From JBASRP01 sp044866075 (GTDB lineage: Bacteria; Actinomycetota; AC-67): a DNA stretch of 6,532 bases. The stretch covers positions 1 to 6,532 of the forward strand of contig JBIOTQ010000091.1 of assembly GCA_044866075.1 (NCBI GenBank). The letters are read 5' to 3'. Below the pieces are notes generated by a model. It had not been told where the DNA came from and did no database searches. It was given only the letters and a program-made list of their open reading frames with translations. A program made the translations under genes and the position numbers. How positions within the stretch are numbered: position 1 is the stretch's first letter; each line of letters starts with the position of its first letter. Positions 1 through 6,400 of the stretch are shown one piece after another.

Positions 1-1
1 G

Positions 2-208
2 CTCCTGGCGCGCGAGTCCGTCCAGGCGGTCTACGCACCGCCCAACGGAGCCGACCCGGACGCGGTGGCGCTTCTGGCGCGATCGGCGCGCGCGACGGTG
101 AGCGGCCTGCTCTCCCGGCGGACCCGCGCGCTGACCGCCCTCGGGTGGGCCTGGTGGCGAACCGATCCATCCGGCCGGCGCCGGATGAGGGCCGGGCGGC
201 GCTTCTAA
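2..208 (+). CDS. C-terminal fragment, possible TgpA-like transglutaminase/DUF4129 membrane protein
   Basis: Only the last 68 codons lie in the window, read in the frame beginning at base 2 and ending at TAA 206-208; the gene is cut by the left edge. The frame has strongly G/C-biased third positions, as expected of a real gene here. The peptide has an Ala/Arg-rich helical stretch with ESVQAVYAPPNGADPDAV near the start and a basic tail (GRRRMRAGRRF). The pattern 'E..xYAPP...D..A' followed by a basic, Leu-rich helix recalls the cytoplasmic C-terminus of actinobacterial TgpA-type proteins (DUF3488, transglutaminase core, DUF4129), which usually sit with MoxR and DUF58 genes. That is recalled family resemblance; no catalytic domain is visible, so a hypothetical protein is the cautious alternative. 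It converges on merR and the two stop codons overlap. Confidence 0.45.
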   Translation, partial: LLARESVQAVYAPPNGADPDAVALLARSARATVSGLLSRRTRALTALGWAWWRTDPSGRRRMRAGRRF

Positions 209-720
209 GCGGAGCTGCGGCGCCGCGAGCGCCTGGGAGAGGTCTCCAGTTCCAGTTCGTGCTCCACGGTCCGGAGGGTCCGCACGAACTGCTCACGGTC
301 GCGCAGGAATTCGTTCACACCGCTGCCGACCTCGCCGGCGATGCGGTCGATGGCGATGAAGAAGGCCATCTGACCCTGGCGGAGCATGTCGAGGATCTCG
401 CCCTCGTCCCGCGCGACCTTGAAGATGCTCTTCCCGTCCGTGATGAGCTTCACACTCGACAGGTGTTCGTCGAGATGCGCGTTGTCCCGGAGGTATTGGT
501 ACGCCCGCCGGACCCGCTGCAGCGACATCCCGCCGTCGAGGAGTGACTTCACGACCTTCAACGCGATCAGATCGCGGAAGGAATAGAGGCGCCGCACGCC
601 GGGACGACCGCCGGTCGCTTGGACGCCCGGCTTCACGAGTCCGATCTTGTCCCAGTAGCGGAGCTGATTCCCGGTGGTGCCCGTGAAACGAGACGCCTGG
701 AGGGCGGTGAATCCATCCAT
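205..720 (-). CDS. MerR-family transcriptional regulator
   Basis: This 171-residue protein is a predicted cytoplasmic DNA-binding regulator. Residues 3-24 form the MerR helix-turn-helix (FTALQASRFTGT, then the LRYWDKIGLVKP signature at 20-31). The wing follows at 36-46 (GGRPGVRRLYSF) and the second helical pair at 48-77 (DLIALKVVKSLLDGGMSLQRV). Residues 80-160 form an effector or dimerisation part with TDGKSIF (95-101) and a 'LRQGQMAF' stretch (113-120). The tail is basic (RRSRRR). There are no cysteines, so thiol-based metal or redox sensing as in MerR, ZntR or SoxR is unlikely; the ligand is unknown. The ATG at 718-720 has a GGAG (730-733) nine bases upstream. The gene is separated from DUF3040 by an intrinsic terminator, so it should use its own promoter. 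The family call is firm; the target is not known. Confidence 0.9.
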   Translation of the reverse strand: MDGFTALQASRFTGTTGNQLRYWDKIGLVKPGVQATGGRPGVRRLYSFRDLIALKVVKSLLDGGMSLQRVRRAYQYLRDNAHLDEHLSSVKLITDGKSIFKVARDEGEILDMLRQGQMAFFIAIDRIAGEVGSGVNEFLRDREQFVRTLRTVEHELELETSPRRSRRRSSA

Positions 721-783
721 CGAGTGCGACTCCGTACGCGCTGAAGTGACGTGTCTTAGGGGGGAAGGTGTTGCGAATGCTCT

Positions 784-812
784 TTTCTAAATCACGGCGC
801 CTCGCGAGGCAA
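784..812 (-). promoter_or_regulatory. Candidate merR promoter
   Basis: Reading the minus strand toward merR, a -35-like TTGCCT (807-812) is followed after 17 bases by a -10-like TAGAAA (784-789). Each matches the sigma-70-type consensus at four of six positions. This predicts a leader of roughly 55 bases before the ATG. The -35 element overlaps a perfect 12-base palindrome (799-810). Placement is plausible because the DUF3040 terminator lies just upstream, but the hexamers are weak and the call is tentative. Confidence 0.3.
799..810. promoter_or_regulatory. 12-base perfect palindrome, possible operator
   Basis: GCCTCGCGAGGC is a perfect self-complementary 12-mer with no loop, in the noncoding gap upstream of merR and overlapping the candidate -35 element. 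Lacking a loop, it is more like a dimeric protein-binding site than an RNA hairpin. It could be an autoregulatory site for the MerR protein or a site for another regulator. In a genome this GC-rich, short palindromes also arise by chance. Confidence 0.3.
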
Positions 813-852
813 GACGTGGCGAGAGATTACTTCGGAAAAGCCGACGTCGCGC

Positions 853-880
853 AAAAAAAATCGCGCGTTGCGCGCGCGAT
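853..880 (-). terminator. Intrinsic terminator after the DUF3040 gene
   Basis: On the minus strand, ATCGCGCG (873-880) pairs perfectly with CGCGCGAT (860-867) around a five-base loop (868-872). A run of eight T follows at once (853-860, read as A on the plus strand; the innermost also closes the stem). This is a textbook Rho-independent terminator. It starts 18 bases past the DUF3040 stop codon and separates that transcript from merR. Confidence 0.85.
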
Positions 881-898
881 CAACGGCAGGATTTTCGC

Positions 899-1273
899 TT
901 ACGTAGAGTCACCACGCTCGTAGCGCTTGCGCCAGCGTTCTTCCATCCGGCCGAACCAACCCTGGCGCCGGGCCGTTTCTGAAGGACGTTCGCGGCTCAC
1001 TTGCTTGATACCGGAAGCGATCAGAGCCGCCGACGCGACCATCACGGCGAACGCACCGATGCCGAGGAGGATTAGTACGTTGCCGCCGAGCAAAAGTCCT
1101 GCGATGAGAAGACCGAAGCCCACCACGAACAACGCCACGGCGCGCTTCACGCGTTTCAGCGCGGCGCCCTGCGGTCCTCCGGAGGCGACCTCGCGCGCGA
1201 ACTTGGGATCGTCTGCGACGAGACGACGCTCGATCTCTTCCAGGATCCGCTGTTCGTGCTCGGAGAGTGGCAT
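899..1273 (-). CDS. DUF3040 small membrane protein
   Basis: This 124-residue protein opens with the characteristic DUF3040 head MPLSEHEQRILEEIERRL, a charged helix also seen in actinobacterial homologues, followed by 'ADDPKFA' (20-26). Two adjacent hydrophobic segments follow at about 44-63 and 66-88, rich in Gly, Ala, Val and Leu, so it should be an inner-membrane protein with both ends probably cytoplasmic. The C-terminal tail is charged (ERWRKRYERGD). Function is unknown; homologues occur almost only in Actinomycetota, often near dinB and the mraZ/dcw division genes. Here dinB is two genes upstream. The ATG at 1271-1273 has GAGG (1280-1283) six bases upstream. It has its own promoter and terminator and is probably a single-gene transcript, perhaps also reached by read-through from the crotonase. 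Confidence 0.9.
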   Translation of the reverse strand: MPLSEHEQRILEEIERRLVADDPKFAREVASGGPQGAALKRVKRAVALFVVGFGLLIAGLLLGGNVLILLGIGAFAVMVASAALIASGIKQVSRERPSETARRQGWFGRMEERWRKRYERGDST

Positions 1274-1320
1274 CCGGTACCTCAGAAGGCCGCTGAAGTC
1301 ACCGCTGGCTGCGTCCTTCG

Positions 1321-1350
1321 ATTATAGGGTCGGTTTTCCAGGCCGGACAA
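1321..1350 (-). promoter_or_regulatory. Promoter of the DUF3040 gene
   Basis: In the 83-base gap between the crotonase and DUF3040, the minus strand carries a perfect -10 hexamer TATAAT (1321-1326). A -35-like TTGTCC (1345-1350, four of six matches) lies 18 bases upstream. Transcription would start near 1314, giving a leader of about 40 bases. A perfect TATAAT is unexpected by chance in such GC-rich DNA, which makes this the most convincing promoter in the window. Confidence 0.6.
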
Positions 1351-1356
1351 GGCATC

Positions 1357-2136
1357 TCATTTCGCCGTGAAGCGCGGATCCCGTTTCTCGAAACGCGCGA
1401 CAACGGCCTCTCGGAAATCATCGGACGCCAGGAGCCTCCGGTTGATCATCGCTTCGCGTTCGAGACCGGACGGCACCGGGGCGTCGAAGGCCGCCGCGGC
1501 GAGTCTCTTCGCGGCCGACAACGCGAGTGGCGGTCCGGCGGCGAGGTCGCGCGCCCAACCCATCGCTTCCTCTCTTACCCGTTCTGCGGGAACAACGCGG
1601 TTGACGAGCCCCCAGGCGAGGGCCTCCGCCGCTCCGACTTTGCGCCCCGTCAGGATCAGCTCCTTCGCGCGCCCGAGACCGATCAGGCGCGGGAGGCGCT
1701 GCGTGCCGCCGAGGTCCGGGATGATCCCCCAGCGGATCTCGTACACAGCGAGCTCGGCGTCGTCGGAAGCGACGCGCAGATCGCACGCCGCAGCGAGCTG
1801 GATCCCGCCGCCCAGGGCCAAGCCCCTGACGGCCGCGATCGTGGGGACGCCGATCGTCTCGTAAAGGGTGAAGCACTCCTGCAACGCGGCGATGTCCAGG
1901 GTCAGAGGGCTCCCGCCGCCGATCCCGGACGCGAACAAGGAGGTGTCGAGGCCGCTCGAGAACGCGCGGCCCTCCCCGGTCAGCACCAGCGCGCGGACCG
2001 CCGGATCCTCCCCCGCGCGGCGGGCAGCGTCCCGGAGCCCCTCGAAGACATCTCGGTCCATGGCGTTGAGCACGTCGGGCCTGTTGATCGTGACGATAGC
2101 CACGCCGTCGTCGACCTCGTAGCGGACCTTCGTCAT
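1357..2136 (-). CDS. Crotonase-family enoyl-CoA hydratase/isomerase
   Basis: This cytoplasmic crotonase-fold enzyme acts on an acyl-CoA thioester. From the ATG at 2134-2136 it has 259 residues, a normal family length. Numbering below is from an alternative ATG at 2149-2151, five residues longer. Seen: the N-terminal beta strand with NRPDVLNAMD (23-32); the CoA-binding/oxyanion segment GRAFSSGLD (61-69); the second oxyanion loop ALGGGIQLAAACDLR (112-126); and YEIRWGIIPDLGGTQRLPRL (137-156). The position of rat hydratase Glu144 is Gln118, Glu164 is kept as Glu138, and an Asp (146) stands where dienoyl-CoA isomerases have theirs. Hydration of 2-enoyl-CoA is therefore not assured; an isomerase or other crotonase reaction is possible. 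I prefer the inner ATG because GGGAGG (2142-2147) lies five bases before it. The outer ATG overlaps the dinB stop as ATGA but has a poor ribosome site. It is probably co-transcribed with dinB. Confidence 0.92.
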   Translation of the reverse strand: MTKVRYEVDDGVAIVTINRPDVLNAMDRDVFEGLRDAARRAGEDPAVRALVLTGEGRAFSSGLDTSLFASGIGGGSPLTLDIAALQECFTLYETIGVPTIAAVRGLALGGGIQLAAACDLRVASDDAELAVYEIRWGIIPDLGGTQRLPRLIGLGRAKELILTGRKVGAAEALAWGLVNRVVPAERVREEAMGWARDLAAGPPLALSAAKRLAAAAFDAPVPSGLEREAMINRRLLASDDFREAVVARFEKRDPRFTAK

Positions 2137-2147
2137 CGGGGCCTCCC

Positions 2148-3365
2148 TCATTCCGGGTTCGCGGGATCGTCGCCGCGCCGTGGAGGCGGCGACGCTCGCC
2201 GGCGATCGGCGAGGGCCGCGCGGTCGACCGCGTCGCCTCCGAACCGCCGCCGTAGCGTATCCATCGCTCGGTCGGCCGTCCGCCAGCGGTCGGGGCGTTC
2301 GCCCAGGCGCAGCTGCTCGGACGGCTCACCGCCGGCGAGACCGGACGCGGCGACGCCGAGCAGCCGGATGCGTGGGCGCACGAGGCCCAGCCGGTCGTAC
2401 AGATCGCGCGTGGTGTCGGCGAGGTCGGCCGCCGCGTCCGTCGGCGCGGCCAGCGTGCGGGCGCGCGTGATTGTGCGGAAGTTGGCGAATCGAACCTTGA
2501 GCGTCACCGTGCGCGCGACGAGCCTCGCCTCGCGCAAGCGGCCGGCGACGCGCTCGGCCAGCCGCAGGAGCTCGCGTCGCACGTCGGCGGTCGCGTCGAG
2601 GTCGCGATCGAAGGTCTCCTCCGCGGAGACCTGCTTCGCCGGCTCGTGCGGGACGACCGATCGTTCGTCGACGCCGCGCGCGAGCCCGAGGAGGTGGGTC
2701 GCGGCACCGGGCCCGAGCGCGCGTGCGAGCATGCCGTCGGGAAGCGTGAGGAGGTCGCCGGTCGTCCGCACACCGAGGCGATCGAGAGCCGACGCGGTCT
2801 GCTCCCCGACGCCCCACAGCTCTTCGACCGGCAGGGGTTCGAGGAACGCGCGGACCGCGTCCGCGCGGACGATCAGAACGCCGTCGGGCTTGGCGCGCGC
2901 GCTCGCGAGCTTCGCGAGGAACTTGTTCGGCGCCACACCGACCGAGCACGAGAGCGATCGCTCGGACCGTACACGTTCGCGGATGCGATCCGCGATCTCC
3001 GCGGGTTCGCCGAACAGCCGCCGCGCGCCGGTCACATCGAGGAACGCTTCGTCTAAAGACAGCGGTTCGACGAGGGGCGTGAAGGATCCGAGGATCGCCA
3101 TGATCCGATCGGACTCCGCCTGGTACCGGTTGAAGTTCGGGGGAACGAACACGATGTCCGGGCAGAGCCGGCGCGCTCGGACGCTCGGCATCGCCGACCG
3201 GACGCCGAACGAACGCGCCTCGTACGAGGCGCTCATGACGACGCCGCGGGGGCCGGCGCCCCCCACGGCGACGGGCTTGCCGGCGAGGGTCGGATCGTCA
3301 CGCGCCTCGACCGACGCGTAGAACGCGTCCATGTCGACGTGGAGGATCGGCTCGTCGGGTGGCAT
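2148..3365 (-). CDS. dinB: DNA polymerase IV (Y-family translesion polymerase)
   Basis: This 405-residue protein is a full-length DinB. The palm starts with ILHVDMDAFYASVE (7-20): Asp11 is the first metal ligand and Tyr16 sits at the steric-gate position that excludes ribonucleotides. SLDEAFLDVTG (103-113) supplies Asp105 and Glu106, so all three catalytic acids are present. Next come SVGVAPNKFLAKLASARAKP (141-160), a helix-hairpin-helix thumb (184-205, GVGEQTASALDRLGV), and the little finger (about 245-345). QLRLGE (351-356) is where a beta-clamp QLxLF peptide normally lies, but the final Phe is missing. The active site distinguishes it from ImuB, the catalytically dead Y-family partner of DnaE2. 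The ATG at 3363-3365 lies 35 bases past dnaE2. A GTG at 3384-3386, seven codons earlier, is an alternative start; neither has an ideally spaced ribosome site. Role: error-prone synthesis across damaged bases. Confidence 0.95.
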   Translation of the reverse strand: MPPDEPILHVDMDAFYASVEARDDPTLAGKPVAVGGAGPRGVVMSASYEARSFGVRSAMPSVRARRLCPDIVFVPPNFNRYQAESDRIMAILGSFTPLVEPLSLDEAFLDVTGARRLFGEPAEIADRIRERVRSERSLSCSVGVAPNKFLAKLASARAKPDGVLIVRADAVRAFLEPLPVEELWGVGEQTASALDRLGVRTTGDLLTLPDGMLARALGPGAATHLLGLARGVDERSVVPHEPAKQVSAEETFDRDLDATADVRRELLRLAERVAGRLREARLVARTVTLKVRFANFRTITRARTLAAPTDAAADLADTTRDLYDRLGLVRPRIRLLGVAASGLAGGEPSEQLRLGERPDRWRTADRAMDTLRRRFGGDAVDRAALADRRRASPPPRRGDDPANPE

Positions 3366-3400
3366 GTCCTCGGAGCGCTCTCGCACGTCTCCCCTGTTCG

Positions 3401-6400
3401 TCAGGCCCCGGCCGAGCCGGAGCTCGCGTGCCACAGCTTCCGCGGCGCGTCGGCGGCCGGCGCGTGCGCCGGGAGCGGGCGGACCTCTGCCCCACGGCGC
3501 GGCGCTGCCGGTTGCAGCGCTCTCCTCTTCTGACGTGCCGCCCGGCGACGCTGGCGCTCGTACGCTTCGATCTCCTCGACCCCCTCGGTCCACATCGCGC
3601 GTGCGTCGAGCGTACCTTCCCGCTCGGCGCGCGCCAGGGTCGCGAGGTCCCACGCCCGCTCGCAGTTGATCGAGACGCCGCGGGCGCCGGACTTGTGCAG
3701 CGTCCCACGCGCGACGATCAGCCAGGAGTGGAAGACCGTCCAGGCGCAGTGTTCCTGCACACTTTCGAACACGGTCACGTCGACGAGTCCCGACGCGTCG
3801 TCGAGCGTGAGGAAGATGATCCGTTGCCCCGACCGGACGGCCGGGGTCTGCGACGCGACCTTCACCCCGGCAACCATCACACGCTCCCCCTGCCGCCGCG
3901 TGCGCAGGTCGGCGGCGCGCGTCACGCCGAGGCGGTCGAAGATGCGGTCGTAGAACGACACGACGTGCCGGGAGACGTCCAGGCCCGTCACCTCGAGCTC
4001 GGCGCGCACGCGCTCGGCGTCGTTGTACGGACGGAGACCCCAGTCGACCGGCGCTTCGTCGACGGCGAGCGCAACCTGCGCCGACTCCGATTTGGGCGCG
4101 TGCTTCTCCCACAGGTCTTGCACCTTCAACCGGAGGTCGCGCCGGCCGCCGAACTCGTCGAGCGCTCCGACATGGATCAGGTTCTCGACGGTCGGGCGGC
4201 TGAGGGACGTGCGGCGGCACAGGTCGACGAGGCCCGCGAACGGCTTCTCGCCGCGAGCGGCGAGGATCGAATCGATCTCCGCCGCCGATATCCCATCGAC
4301 GTGCAGGAACCCGATCCGAACGCCGAAACCATCTCGTGGAACGGGCTCGATCGTGTATTCGCGGTCGCTCGCGTTCACGTCCAGGGGAAGGATCGGGATG
4401 CCTTCGTGGCGGGCGTCGTCGAGGATCGCGCGGCGCGGGTACATGCCGGGCTCGTGCGTCAGGACGCCGGCGTAGAACGCCGCCGGGTGGTTCGCCTTCA
4501 GCCACGCGGATTGGTAGGTCGGCACGGCAAACGCGGCGGCGTGCGCCTTGCAGAAACCGAAGGCGGCGAAGCTCGCCACCTCGTGCCAGATCGGGTCGAT
4601 CTCGCGGGGCCGCCAGCCGCGCTCGATCCCGCGCTCGTAGAACCACTCCTTTATAGCCTCCAGCTTCTCCTCGTCCTCGAGCTCGCGGCGGACCTGGTCG
4701 GCGAAGCCGAGGTCGCATCCCGTGACGGCGGCGATGGCGAGCATCACCTGCTCGTGGAAGACGACGACGCCGAACGACTCCTGGAGGAAGTCGCGCAGCG
4801 CCGGGTGCGCGTAGAGCGGGTTGGCGAAGCCGTGGCGCCGGTTGAGGTAGGGGTTGATCATGTCGCTCCGCACGGGGCCCGGCCGGAAGAGCGAGATGTC
4901 GATGATCAGGTCGCGCCAGCGGGTCGGTTGGAACTTGCCGAGGAGCTCGCGCTGGCCGGGCGACTCGATCTGGAAGCAGCCGAGCGTGCGCGAGGCTCGG
5001 ATCAGCTCGAAGGTCTTGTCGTCGTCGTGGGGGATGCGATCGAGCTCCAGCCTCTCCCCCGTCGTTCGCGCGACCTCGCGCACCGCGTGCGTCATCGTCG
5101 AGAGCATGCGGATCCCGATCACGTCAAGCTTCAGGAGGCCGAGCGCCTCGACGTCGTTCTTGTCGAACTGGACCATCCGGAAGGCGTTCGCGCTGCGTTC
5201 GAGCGGCGACCGCGTGACGATGTCGTGCGGCGTGATCAGGATCCCCGACGGGTGCAGCGCGAGGTGCCGCGGGAACGCGTCGAGCCGCTCCGCCACGCTG
5301 AAGAGGAGGTCGAGCTGGCCGCGCGCGAGCGTCGTGCGCTTCAGCTCCGGCAGGTGGCCGAGCGCCTCGCGGATCGCGCCGGCGTTCGTGTGCGGGAACG
5401 CTTTCGCGACGAGATCGACCTCGCCCTCGGGGTAACCGAGCGCTTTGCCCACCTCGCGGATCGCGCCGCGCGCGCGGTACGTGTCCACCATCGCCACGCA
5501 CGCGACCTGCTCGTCGGAGAACCCCGCGAGGATGTCGGCGTAGACCTCCTCGCGGCGCGCGCTCTCGACGTCGAGGTCCACGTCGGGGAGCTCGTTGCGG
5601 TAGGGGTTGACGAAGCGCTCGAAGAGCAGGCGGTGCTCGATCGGATCGACCTCGCTCGTGCCGGTGAGGTAGCAGACGAGGCTCCCCGCCGCCGAGCCGC
5701 GGCACGCCACGCGGATTCCTTTCGCTTTGATCCGCTCGACGATGTCGGCGACGGTGAGGAAGTAGCCGGCGAAGCCTAGCTTCGCGATCATCGCCAGCTC
5801 GGCGTCGAGGCGATGACGCACCTCTTTCGTCGCCGTCAGACCGCGACGCGCGACGCCCTCCCAGCAGCGTCGCGCGAGGAGCGCGTTCGCGGAGACGCCA
5901 CGGGGCAGCGGGTAGTGCGGCAGGTGGAGCTGGCCGAGGCCGATGTCGACCTCGCACGACTCGGCGATGCGCGCGGCGTTGCGGATCACGTCGGGGCGGC
6001 CGCGGAAGAGCGCCGCCATCTCGCGCGGCGTCTTCAGGAACGCTTCGGCGTTGGTGTCCTCGCGATGGTGGGCGGCGAGCGGCACCAGCTTGCGCATCGC
6101 GTCGAGCGTGTCGGCGAGGAACGCGTCGGCCGGCGCCAGGATGCGCGCGGCGTTGGTGGCGACGGGCGGGACGCGGCGCGCGTCGGCCAGGTGGAGCAGG
6201 CGTTGGACCTCGAGGCCCGAGCCGGGCTCGAGCCGGTTCCGCACCTCTATTGCGAGGTGTCGTCCGAAGACGGCGTGCCAGCGACGGAGTAGAGCGTCGG
6301 CATCGTCGAGGCGGCCGGCGACGGCGAGGCGGCCGACTTCGGACTCCGGACCGAGGAGCGCGTGCAGACCATCCGTGTGCTCGGCGAGATCCTCGAACGT

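Noticed and set aside
217..226. GCGGCGCCGC palindrome near the end of merR as a terminator
   Set aside because: It has no loop and no T-run on either strand and lies inside the merR coding sequence; it is expected by chance in GC-rich DNA.
1418..2329. 303-codon minus-strand open frame across the crotonase/dinB junction
   Set aside because: Arg-rich shadow in another frame of two well-supported genes.
3366..3400. LexA/SOS box in front of dinB
   Set aside because: The gap contains CGAAC on one arm only; there is no matching GTTCG at the spacing of the actinobacterial site (GAAC, four bases, GTTC). I found no convincing box elsewhere in the noncoding gaps; the operon promoter is outside the window.
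3387..4718. Long upstream extension of the dinB frame to 4718 (apparent 856-residue protein)
   Set aside because: The extension runs out of frame through dnaE2 and is extremely Arg/Pro-rich without domain content. DinB proteins begin a few residues before the HVDMDAF motif, so the start is at 3365, or at most 3386.
3359..5779. 806-codon open frame on the plus strand opposite dnaE2
   Set aside because: It is an antisense shadow: the opposite strand encodes an unmistakable DnaE2 with catalytic motifs, and high GC keeps stop codons rare in other frames. The peptide has no recognisable domain and is full of Arg, Asp and Val repeats typical of such shadows.
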